DNA of 43,747 bases from Pseudomonadota bacterium. Its GTDB lineage: Bacteria; Pseudomonadota; Gammaproteobacteria; Competibacterales; Competibacteraceae. A program made the position numbers and the translations under genes. Numbering within the stretch: the first letter of the stretch is position 1; every line of letters begins with the position of its first letter. The notes beneath the pieces are model-generated. The model saw only the letters and a program-made list of their open reading frames with translations. It had not been told where the DNA came from and did not search any database. The DNA lies in the NCBI GenBank assembly GCA_022709365.1, contig JAKLIY010000035.1, positions 1 through 43,747 of the forward strand. Reading direction: 5' to 3'. Below, piece after piece: positions 1-7,436 of the stretch.

Positions 1-2
1 GC

Positions 3-125
3 AAGATTCGTGCACGTATAATTGACTGGCGTGCTAATCAAATATTGAACGTATTGCTGTTTGGTTATCATGTCGAGATTATACCAAAACAATCAACAAC
101 CTGGAACTCCAAGCGAAAGTCCTGA
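3..125 (+). CDS. C-terminal end of an unidentified gene (5' partial)
   Basis: An open frame enters from the left edge and ends at a TGA at 123-125, giving about 40 residues. The peptide is basic, with a hydrophobic centre (ILNVLLFGYHVEII) and a Lys/Arg-rich tail ending in SKRKS. I do not recognise the family. The DNA is more AT-rich than the genes that follow, as is common at the border of a defence island. It could also be a remnant rather than the tail of an intact gene. Confidence 0.35.
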   Translation, partial: KIRARIIDWRANQILNVLLFGYHVEIIPKQSTTWNSKRKS

Positions 126-130
126 TAGTA

Positions 131-141
131 AATAGACTATT
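131..141. promoter_or_regulatory. Small inverted repeat upstream of the HigBA pair
   Basis: AATAG-A-CTATT is a perfect 5-bp inverted repeat with a one-base centre. It lies 9 bases before the toxin ATG in an AT-rich stretch. Antitoxins of this kind usually bind a palindrome at their own promoter, so this is a candidate autoregulatory operator. The assignment is by position only. Confidence 0.3.
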
Positions 142-150
142 ATTTATTGC

Positions 151-498
151 ATGGACCGTTCTACCCGGGTTGTTTCATGGATCAAGGCGGCGCGAAAGGC
201 GTTTGACGAATTTCCGCTGGAAGCGCAAGAGCGGATCACCGACGCTCTGGTGATAGCCGCCCGAGGCGAGAAGGCAGGAATTGCCAAGCCGATGCGAGGG
301 CTGGGTTCGGGGGTGTTCGAGATCGCCTTGCCGTATCAGGGCGAGGCGTACCGGACCGTTTACGCGGTCCAGATGGGTGAAGATGTGTGGGTGATTCATG
401 CCTTTCAGAAGAAATCGACCCAAGGAATTAAAACACCGCAACGGGAGATCGATGTGATCCGGGAGCGGATCACGCGACTGAAGGAGAGGCTGACATGA
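151..498 (+). CDS. higB: HigB/RelE-like toxin (phage-derived Gp49-like family)
   Basis: This 115-residue basic protein resembles the Gp49-like/HigB (DUF891) branch of the RelE superfamily, which are ribosome-dependent mRNA interferases. The typical core is visible: an N-terminal helix with the (A)RKAFDEFP region, the conserved GLGSGVFEI strand, the AYRTVYA strand, and the C-terminal WVIHAFQKKST segment followed by a basic helix. Length is normal for the family. It is toxin-first and its stop overlaps the start of the next gene by ATGA, so the two are translationally coupled. No good ribosome-binding site precedes the ATG. Confidence 0.85.
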   Translation: MDRSTRVVSWIKAARKAFDEFPLEAQERITDALVIAARGEKAGIAKPMRGLGSGVFEIALPYQGEAYRTVYAVQMGEDVWVIHAFQKKSTQGIKTPQREIDVIRERITRLKERLT

Positions 499-860
499 CT
501 GAAGAACTGGACCTCATCCGAGGCAGCGGCAACGTCTATCGCGATCTGGGTTGGCCGGATGCCGAGGTCCGGCAGATGCGGGCGGAACTGGCGGCGGAGA
601 TCCTCCGGGAGCTGCGGGAGCGGCGACTGTCGCAACGGAAGGCCGCCGAAATCACCGGACTGGCGCAGCCGGATATTTCCCGGATCAAAAATGCGGACCT
701 CAAGGGATTCAGTATTGACCGGTTGGTCACGGTGCTGAACCGCCTCAATCAGCATGTTGAAATCCGGGTGACTTCAGCCGCCAGGGAGGCTATCCCGCCG
801 GTGTCGCGGGCGGAAAATGGTTCTACGCCGTCCCCGTTCACGGACCGCTGGACCGGCTAA
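495..860 (+). CDS. higA: HigA-like XRE-family antitoxin
   Basis: This 121-residue protein carries an XRE-type helix-turn-helix around residues 36-75 (LSQRKAAEITGLAQPDISRI). It is preceded by the GSGNVYRDLG segment common in antitoxins paired with Gp49-like toxins. It should neutralise the upstream toxin and bind the pair's promoter. The start overlaps the toxin stop (ATGA). The C-terminal tail of about 25 residues (AREAIPP onward) is longer than usual and rich in Ser/Pro, which suggests read-through into foreign sequence after a junction. A restriction-gene stub begins 3 bases after its stop. Confidence 0.85.
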   Translation: MTEELDLIRGSGNVYRDLGWPDAEVRQMRAELAAEILRELRERRLSQRKAAEITGLAQPDISRIKNADLKGFSIDRLVTVLNRLNQHVEIRVTSAAREAIPPVSRAENGSTPSPFTDRWTG

Positions 861-863
861 GGC

Positions 864-1010
864 ATGGCCGACCTCATCGACAACCCGGTCATCAACTCCC
901 CGTTCATGGAGCCGCAGCGCCATTTCCGGTTTGCCGAGAACGGCATCACCGACGAGATCGCTCCGGGCCAGCGCTTGAGTGTGTCATGGGACTGCCATGC
1001 AAGCGCATGA
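864..1010 (+). pseudogene. N-terminal stub of a DEAD/DEAH-type restriction endonuclease gene
   Basis: A 48-codon frame starts ATG at 864 and stops at 1008-1010. It reads NPVINSPFMEPQRHFRF near its start and ITDEIAPGQR further on. This matches, from memory, the N-terminus of the large type III-like restriction endonucleases (BPTD_3080 type), which begin with a NSPFxEPxRHF motif and an ITDEIxxGRR motif. The homology stops after about 40 residues, exactly where the DUF262 gene begins, so only the extreme 5' end survives. This points to a deletion or replacement joining two restriction modules. Family assignment is by motif recall. Confidence 0.55.
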
Positions 1011-2994
1011 AAACCGACTGCGGCAGTTGCTGGACTCCACCCAGCAATACATCGTCCCGCTGTTCCAGCGTTTCTATGTCTGGGAGCGCAACTACTGGGA
1101 TACGCTCTGGGATGACCTGGTCGACCTGATCGAAGACGACGACCCGCAGCGCAACCATTTCCTGGGGTCCGTGGTGGTGATTCCCGCCACCGATTCCGCG
1201 CCGGGCTTGCCCCGGTTCATCCTGATCGACGGTCAGCAACGCATCGCTACCCTGCTGGTTATGTTGGCCGTCCTGCGTGACGGCGCCTGCCAAGCCGATG
1301 ACACAGAATTGGCCGCCGAAATCGAACAGCGGTTTTTGGTCAATCCATTCAAGCATGGTGATGACGCCTACAAGCTGCTGCTGTCGCAAAGTGATCGGAT
1401 TGCCTTCCAGCACCTGATCCAGGCTAAGACGCCGCGACCCGAGCATCGCCTGTGTCAGTGCTACGACTTTTACGCCAAGAAGGTGAACGCGCCACACGCA
1501 CCTGATCGACGAGCCTTGTTAAGCGCGACCATGGACCGGCTGGCGCTGGTCACCATTACCCTGGCGCCGACCGACAATCCCTATCTGGTGTTCGAGAGCC
1601 TCAACTTCAAAGGTCACCAGCTCACCGAGGCTGACCTGATTCGCAACTACCTGTTCATGCGCATCCCGACCGATCAACAGGAGGCGATCTATCAGCAGTA
1701 CTGGTTGCCGATGCAAGACGCCTTGGGCGACGACCTGACAGAATACGTGCGCCATTTCCTCATGCGCAGCGGGGCCTTCGTCAAGCAATCCGAGGTGTAC
1801 GTGACCCTCAAGAACCGCTTGGCGCAAAGCGACGCAAGGGCGGCGCTTCAGGAACTGGCGACGTTCGCGCGCTATTACGCCAAGTTACTGTCGCCGGGGC
1901 AGGAGCCGAGCAAGGCCCTGTTGGCGGCGCTGGAGCGGATCAACCGGCTGGACGTGACCACGGTCTACCCGTTCCTGCTCAACGTCTACCACGACTACGA
2001 CCGGCGTGCTCTGAGCGAAGCGGCATTGGTGGAGGTGTTGGCGACCCTGGAAAACTACCTGGTGCGTCGCTTCGTCTGCGGGTTGGCCACCAACCAGCTC
2101 AACAAGATTTTCCCCCCGCTGTATGCCCAGACCCAGCAGCAGAACACCGCTGGCTTCGTGCCGGCGTTGCGGCAATCCCTGCAAACCAAGGGCTACCCCA
2201 GCGATGCCCAATTTCGGGCCAAGCTGCGTGAGGTCAAGCTCTATGGGCGTGGCGCGTTGGAGCAGAAGGCCCGCTTCCTGCTGGAAACGCTGGAGCACAG
2301 CTACCGGCATCGGGAACCGATGGAGTTTGCCACCCTCACCATCGAACATGTCATGCCGCAAACCCTGACTGACGAGTGGCGGTCGCACTTGGGCGTCGAA
2401 TGGCAGACGACCCACGAGCTGTACCTGCATACCTTGGGCAATCTGACTTTGACCGGCTACAACAGCCCGTTATCCAACAACCAGTTTGCCGACAAATGCC
2501 AGCAGTTCGCCAAGAGTCATGTGGAACTAAACCACTACTTTAAGAAGGTCGAGCACTGGCGCAAGGAAGACATCTTGCAACGGGCGGCGGTGTTGACCGA
2601 GCAGGCGCTCCAGTGTTGGCCGTACTTTGGCGACACGGCGGCGGCGATCTCGGACGGCGATGACGTGACGGGCACCAAGCCGGAGAGCGTGACCGTGTTG
2701 GGGACCACGCACCTCGTAAAAAACTGGCGCGGGGTGTTGACCCAGACCCTGGAAACCCTGGCGACCGCCGAACCAGCGAAGTTCGCCCAGGTGTTGGAGC
2801 AGTATCCCCACTACATCGCCGCCAGCCCCCAGGGGTTTCGGGGGCCGAAACCGTTCGGCGCCGACTATTTCATCGAAACCAACCTAGCCGCGAGCAGCAT
2901 TGTCCGCTTTTGCCAGCGGGCCGTGGCGACCATGGGCCTTCCTCCTGACGCCTGGACAGTGCAGGTCAAGCCGGTTATTGCGAACGCCGAATGA
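997..2994 (+). CDS. DUF262/DUF1524 protein, BrxU/GmrSD-like type IV restriction enzyme
   Basis: From the ATG at 997 the product is 665 residues; a GTG at 979 would add six. The N-terminal DUF262 (GmrS-like, ParB-fold NTPase) domain shows the FQRFYVWE segment, FLGSVV (55-60) and the signature DGQQR (78-82). The C-terminal DUF1524 (GmrD-like, HNH/His-Me finger nuclease) domain shows IEHVMP with H451 and P454, then LGNLTL from residue 480. Both halves are in one chain, as in BrxU, the modification-dependent nuclease found beside BREX. It should cleave DNA bearing modified cytosines, complementing BREX, which acts on unmodified DNA. A further C-terminal region (about 560-665) is unassigned. Confidence 0.85.
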   Translation: MQAHENRLRQLLDSTQQYIVPLFQRFYVWERNYWDTLWDDLVDLIEDDDPQRNHFLGSVVVIPATDSAPGLPRFILIDGQQRIATLLVMLAVLRDGACQADDTELAAEIEQRFLVNPFKHGDDAYKLLLSQSDRIAFQHLIQAKTPRPEHRLCQCYDFYAKKVNAPHAPDRRALLSATMDRLALVTITLAPTDNPYLVFESLNFKGHQLTEADLIRNYLFMRIPTDQQEAIYQQYWLPMQDALGDDLTEYVRHFLMRSGAFVKQSEVYVTLKNRLAQSDARAALQELATFARYYAKLLSPGQEPSKALLAALERINRLDVTTVYPFLLNVYHDYDRRALSEAALVEVLATLENYLVRRFVCGLATNQLNKIFPPLYAQTQQQNTAGFVPALRQSLQTKGYPSDAQFRAKLREVKLYGRGALEQKARFLLETLEHSYRHREPMEFATLTIEHVMPQTLTDEWRSHLGVEWQTTHELYLHTLGNLTLTGYNSPLSNNQFADKCQQFAKSHVELNHYFKKVEHWRKEDILQRAAVLTEQALQCWPYFGDTAAAISDGDDVTGTKPESVTVLGTTHLVKNWRGVLTQTLETLATAEPAKFAQVLEQYPHYIAASPQGFRGPKPFGADYFIETNLAASSIVRFCQRAVATMGLPPDAWTVQVKPVIANAE

Positions 2995-3017
2995 TCCAGG
3001 ACGCCGAATGATCCAGG
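2984..3017 (+). repeat. 17-bp tandem duplication at the end of the BrxU-like gene
   Basis: The unit ACGCCGAATGATCCAGG occurs twice in direct tandem at 2984-3000 and 3001-3017. The first copy contains the TGA stop of the upstream gene. The second lies in the short spacer before the 77-codon gene and repeats the same stop. It looks like a slippage duplication with no effect on protein sequence. Confidence 0.8.
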
Positions 3018-3024
3018 ACACGGC

Positions 3025-3258
3025 ATGAGTATCCGCGACATTCAAGAGGCGATCCGGGCCGAACTGGACGAAACGCCCAGTTATTACGATTTTCAGGTCC
3101 AGAACTTTCAAAAAGACAGTGACCTGTGGCGCATCATGATCGACCCGTCGGCCGTATTCTCGGAAGGTCAGCGGGTCAACGTCGTGCTCGATGACTTTTT
3201 TGAAGGTTATAAAATGATCGCCAGATTCACCCTAACACACGTAACAGTCTCTCACTGA
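3025..3258 (+). CDS. Small unknown protein coupled to brxF
   Basis: The frame encodes 77 residues (MSIRDIQEAIRAELDETPSYY...), mildly acidic with alternating hydrophobic and polar positions, and no membrane segment or known motif. Its TGA at 3256-3258 overlaps the ATG of brxF by one base, so it is translationally coupled to the BREX operon. Codon use matches brxF and brxC. I do not recognise the family. Position suggests a small partner of BrxF/BrxC or of the BrxU-like enzyme upstream, but nothing in the sequence shows which. Confidence 0.65.
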   Translation: MSIRDIQEAIRAELDETPSYYDFQVQNFQKDSDLWRIMIDPSAVFSEGQRVNVVLDDFFEGYKMIARFTLTHVTVSH

Positions 3259-3725
3259 TGAACGCCTCACTGTCTAGCCGTATCCAAGCCACGTTGAACA
3301 CCTTGGACGGATGTTACTACCGTCTGGTGTTAGTCGTCGGTCCCGCCGGTTCCGGCAAAACGCCGGCATTGATGGCGCTGACTCAACAACACGGCTGGCC
3401 GCGCCTGAATGTGAACCTGCGTTTAGCGGAATGCCTGCTGGAACTGACACCCAAACAACGCAGCGTCCAAGCTGCTGAACGATTGGCGGCGATCATTGCC
3501 GACACCGCCGCTGAGGTGATCTTGCTCGACTCGCTGGAACTGCTGTTTGCGGTGGATTTGATGCTGAACCCGTTGCGACTGCTGCAAAGCCTATCGCGCA
3601 ACCGCACGATCATTGCCGCTTGGCCAGGCCACTTCACCGGCGAGACTTTGAGTTATGCCGAACCGGGCCATCCCGAAGCCCGCCGTGAGTTTCGCCCCGA
3701 TGCCCGCATCATCACCGTGGTCTGA
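3258..3725 (+). CDS. brxF: BREX type 3 P-loop protein BrxF
   Basis: This 155-residue protein has a Walker A motif GPAGSGKT at residues 28-35 and a Walker B-like strand VILLDS ending at D91. That is the size and layout of BrxF, the small ATPase unique to type 3 BREX. Its exact role is unknown; by analogy with other small AAA-like adaptors it may work with BrxC on DNA or on the methylase. It lies directly before brxC with a 15-base spacer, the expected order for this subtype. Confidence 0.85.
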   Translation: MNASLSSRIQATLNTLDGCYYRLVLVVGPAGSGKTPALMALTQQHGWPRLNVNLRLAECLLELTPKQRSVQAAERLAAIIADTAAEVILLDSLELLFAVDLMLNPLRLLQSLSRNRTIIAAWPGHFTGETLSYAEPGHPEARREFRPDARIITVV

Positions 3726-3740
3726 ATCAGGAATCCGCGC

Positions 3741-6700
3741 ATGAAATACGCCGAGTTGATCGCTTTTGATCCGATTGAAAGCGTGGTTCAACTGCATGAA
3801 GCCAACACCGAATCCCAGGCGCAGCGTCTGGTAGAAACTTTCGTGATTTCCGAGGGACTGGCCCGGTCGCTGACTGATCTGGTGTTTCCGCAGTTGCAGT
3901 TTACGCAGCCGGCGGATACCAAGGGTTTGATGATGGTCGGCAATTACGGCACCGGCAAGTCGCACCTGATGGCGGTGATTTCTGCCGTGGCGGAACACGC
4001 TGAGTTAGCGCCCCGGCTGACGAATCCCACCGTTGCTGCGAAAGCGTCACTGATTGCCGGGCGGTTCAAAGTCATCCGCACGGAAACCGGTGCGACCACC
4101 ATGTCGTTACGGGACTTCCTCTGTCAGGTGCTGGAAACGGGACTGGACAGGCTGGACGTGGAGTTCAAGTTCCCTGGCTTAAACGAACGACATGAGAACA
4201 AGACCGCCTTTCAGGAGATGATGGCCGCCTTTCAGGAGCGCTATCCCGATCACGGTCTGCTCCTGGTCCTGGACGAGTTGCTGGACTATCTCCGCACCCG
4301 AAACGACTTGGAACTCAATCTCGATTTAGCGTTTTTGCGGGAAGTGGGCGAGGTCTGCAAGGGATCGCGCTTCCGGTTCATCACCGGCGTTCAGGAAAGC
4401 CTGTTCGATAATCCCCGGTTTCAATTCGTCGCCGATACGGTGCGGCGGGTGAAAGATCGCTTTGAACAGCTTCGCATCGACCGCGAGGATGTGGCGTTCG
4501 TGGTGGCCGAGCGGTTGCTGAAAAAGACCCCGCACCAACAGGCGTTGATCCGGGCGCATCTGGAACCGTTTGCACCGCTGTATGGCTCCATGAACGAACG
4601 GATGGCCGAGTTTGTCCGGCTGTATCCGGTGCATCCCGCTTATCTGGACACCTTTGAGCGGGTGTATGTCGCCGAAAAGCGCGAAGTGCTGAAAACCCTG
4701 AGCGCCGCCATTCGCGCTTTGCTCGACCAGGACGTACCGACCACAGACCCCGGCGTGATTGCCTATGATTCGTACTGGAGCGTTTTGCGGGGTAACCCCT
4801 CGTTCCGCGCCGATCCCGACATCAAAGCGGTGCTGGAAAAAAGCGAGGTGCTGGAAGGACGGATTCAGCAAGCGTTTCCCACCGCCCGCAAGGCGTATAA
4901 GCCGACCGCATTACGGATTATTCACGCGCTGGCGGTGCATCGGTTGACCACCGGCGATATTTATCGACCGCTGGGCGCGACTGCCGAAGAATTACGCGAT
5001 GATCTGTGTTTGCTGTTGCCGAATCTGGTGGAACAGGAAGCGGGGTTTTTACGGACGATGGTCGAGAAAGTCCTCAAGGACATCCTTCAGACTGTCAACG
5101 GCCAGTTTATTAGCGTCAATCCCGAAAACGGCCAGTATTACCTCGATCTCAAAAAGGACATTGATTTCGATGCGCTGATTGAGAAGAGAGCCGACACCCT
5201 GGCTGGAACGCCGCTGGATCGCTACTACTTCGAGGCGTTGCGGCGGGTGGTGTTGGAAGAACCGGACGCAAAGTCTTACGTCAGTGGCTATCGGATTTGG
5301 GAATATGAATTGGAATGGCGCGAGCGCAAAGCCGGGCGGAGCGGTTATCTGTTCTTTGGCGCACCGAACGAACGCTCCACCGCCCAACCGCCCCGCGATT
5401 TCTACCTGTATTTTCTGCCCCCGTTCGAGCCGACCCCGTTCCGGGATGAGCTGAAAGCCGATGAAGTGTTCTTTACCCTCGCCCGGCGCGACGAAACCTT
5501 TGAACGGGCGTTAAAACTCTATGCTGGGGCGCGGGAACAGGCGATCACCGCATCGGGCAGCAACAAAAGCACCTATGAAGAGCGGGCCAGCCAGCATTTA
5601 CAGACACTGACCGCCTGGCTGCGCCAGCAAATGCCCAACGCCGTCGAAGTGACCCATCAAGGCCAGCGGAAACCGTTGCGGGAGGTGGTGCAGAACCAAC
5701 TGCCGGCCCAAGCCACGGTGCGCGAGATGGTCAATACGGCGGGTGCCCTACGCTTGGCGACCGCCTTTGCGGATCGCAGCCCGGACTATCCCTGCTTTAG
5801 CGTGACCACCACCCGCAGTAATCGGGAACTGGCGGCGCAGGAGGCATTACGCTGGATTGCCGGCAGTGTGAAGAGCAAACAGGGCGCGGCAGTCCTGGAC
5901 GCGCTGGAATTACTGGACGGCGACCTGCTGAAACCCCGCGAGTCGCGCTATGCCCGGCATTTGCTCGACGTTCTGACCCACAAAGGCCAAGGCCAGGTCA
6001 TTAACCGTGCGGAACTGGTACAACCCGAAATGGGCGTGGAGTATTGGACCCGGTTTCGACTGGAGCCGGAGTTTCTGGCGGTGGTGGCTGCTGCATTGGT
6101 GCACAGCGGCGATCTGGTGATCAGCCTGTCCGGCAAGAAGATTGACGCCGCCAGTCTCGATCAATTCGCCAAGTTGAGTATCAGCGAAGCGCGAGAATTT
6201 AAGCATCTGGAACGGCCCAAGGATTTGCCGCTCGCGCCGTTGCAGGAGTTGTGTGATCTGTTTGGCGTCGCCAAAGGCTTGATGGTCAATCCCGCGACTC
6301 GGGATGAAGCGGTGGCGAAGCTGCAAGCGGCCATTCAGCAGCGGCTCAATCAAGTGGTGACCGCGCAGGATCAGTTGAGCAAACTGGCGTTTTGGGGCCA
6401 AGCCCTGCTGTCGGAGGCGGAACAACAGGACGGGTGCTGCCGGTTGGGCGTTCTGAAAACCTTCCTGGAATCACTGCAACCATTCAACAGCGCCGGCAAG
6501 CTCAAGAATTTCCCGCACGACGTGGCGGCGGTGCAAGGCCAGCAACAGGCGTTGGCACTGGTGCGGGAGATTGAGGCGCTGGCGATCCTGACCCAACAAC
6601 TCGCGCCGCAGACCGCCTATTTGGGCAAGGCCGAGGCGTTGTTACCCGCCGATCATCCGTGGCAAGCACAGGTTCAGCAACAGCGCAGCGCATTAATGAC

Positions 6701-7436
6701 CGCTATCGGTAGCCCGAAACAACGCACTGAGAGCAGTTTTCAGCGGCGCTTGGCGCAAACCCTGACCACCTTGAAGACGGCCTATCAGGACGCCTATCTG
6801 GCGCTGCATGGCCGGGCGCGGCTGGGCGTGAACGAGGATCGGCAGAAAGTGGCGCTGACCCAGGACCCGCGCCTCAAGCGCCTGCAAAAGCTGTCCGGGG
6901 TCGAGATGATGCCCAAGCAGCAGTTGAACGACCTGCAAAACCAGATTTGGCCGCTGAAAACCTGTTTTCAAGTGACTCGGCTTGATCTGGAAGCCGACCC
7001 GGTGTGTCCGCATTGCCAGTTTCGGCCCGCCGACTGGACGGGCGCCGAAACCGCCGCGCAGGTGTTGGCGGCGGCGAATGGGGCGCTGGATACCCTGGAT
7101 GCGGACTGGCGGCAAACCCTGCTGAATAATCTGGCCGACCCGACCGTGGCCGCAAATTTGGACTTGGTGAGCGATGCCCACGGCAAGGCCGCGTTGCAGA
7201 CCTTTATCCAAACTCAACAATGGCCGGACACGATCAGCCCGGCGTTGATCCAGGCGTTACAAGAGGTGTTGGGCGGCTTGCAGAAGCGGGTGATCACGAC
7301 GACCGAGTTGTGCGCCGCGCTGGCCGAGGGCGGCTGGCCGTGTACGGTCGAAGAGTGGCAGGAGCGGTTCAGAAAACACTTAGCCACGGTGACCAAGGGT
7401 AAGGATGTGAAGAAAATTCGGGTGGTGCTGGAATGA
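3741..7436 (+). CDS. brxC: BREX ATPase BrxC/PglY
   Basis: The product is a 1231-residue P-loop ATPase. Walker A is GNYGTGKS at residues 67-74 and Walker B is the LVLDELLDYL strand near residues 175-185. Length and N-terminal placement of the ATPase core are typical of BrxC/PglY, the large NTPase found in almost all BREX systems and needed for both methylation and phage exclusion. A CPHC pair near residue 1089 may be half of a zinc site. Its stop overlaps the pglX start (ATGA at 7433-7436). The gene uses many G-ending codons and is uniformly GC-rich, unlike the centre of pglX. Confidence 0.9.
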   Translation: MKYAELIAFDPIESVVQLHEANTESQAQRLVETFVISEGLARSLTDLVFPQLQFTQPADTKGLMMVGNYGTGKSHLMAVISAVAEHAELAPRLTNPTVAAKASLIAGRFKVIRTETGATTMSLRDFLCQVLETGLDRLDVEFKFPGLNERHENKTAFQEMMAAFQERYPDHGLLLVLDELLDYLRTRNDLELNLDLAFLREVGEVCKGSRFRFITGVQESLFDNPRFQFVADTVRRVKDRFEQLRIDREDVAFVVAERLLKKTPHQQALIRAHLEPFAPLYGSMNERMAEFVRLYPVHPAYLDTFERVYVAEKREVLKTLSAAIRALLDQDVPTTDPGVIAYDSYWSVLRGNPSFRADPDIKAVLEKSEVLEGRIQQAFPTARKAYKPTALRIIHALAVHRLTTGDIYRPLGATAEELRDDLCLLLPNLVEQEAGFLRTMVEKVLKDILQTVNGQFISVNPENGQYYLDLKKDIDFDALIEKRADTLAGTPLDRYYFEALRRVVLEEPDAKSYVSGYRIWEYELEWRERKAGRSGYLFFGAPNERSTAQPPRDFYLYFLPPFEPTPFRDELKADEVFFTLARRDETFERALKLYAGAREQAITASGSNKSTYEERASQHLQTLTAWLRQQMPNAVEVTHQGQRKPLREVVQNQLPAQATVREMVNTAGALRLATAFADRSPDYPCFSVTTTRSNRELAAQEALRWIAGSVKSKQGAAVLDALELLDGDLLKPRESRYARHLLDVLTHKGQGQVINRAELVQPEMGVEYWTRFRLEPEFLAVVAAALVHSGDLVISLSGKKIDAASLDQFAKLSISEAREFKHLERPKDLPLAPLQELCDLFGVAKGLMVNPATRDEAVAKLQAAIQQRLNQVVTAQDQLSKLAFWGQALLSEAEQQDGCCRLGVLKTFLESLQPFNSAGKLKNFPHDVAAVQGQQQALALVREIEALAILTQQLAPQTAYLGKAEALLPADHPWQAQVQQQRSALMTAIGSPKQRTESSFQRRLAQTLTTLKTAYQDAYLALHGRARLGVNEDRQKVALTQDPRLKRLQKLSGVEMMPKQQLNDLQNQIWPLKTCFQVTRLDLEADPVCPHCQFRPADWTGAETAAQVLAAANGALDTLDADWRQTLLNNLADPTVAANLDLVSDAHGKAALQTFIQTQQWPDTISPALIQALQEVLGGLQKRVITTTELCAALAEGGWPCTVEEWQERFRKHLATVTKGKDVKKIRVVLE

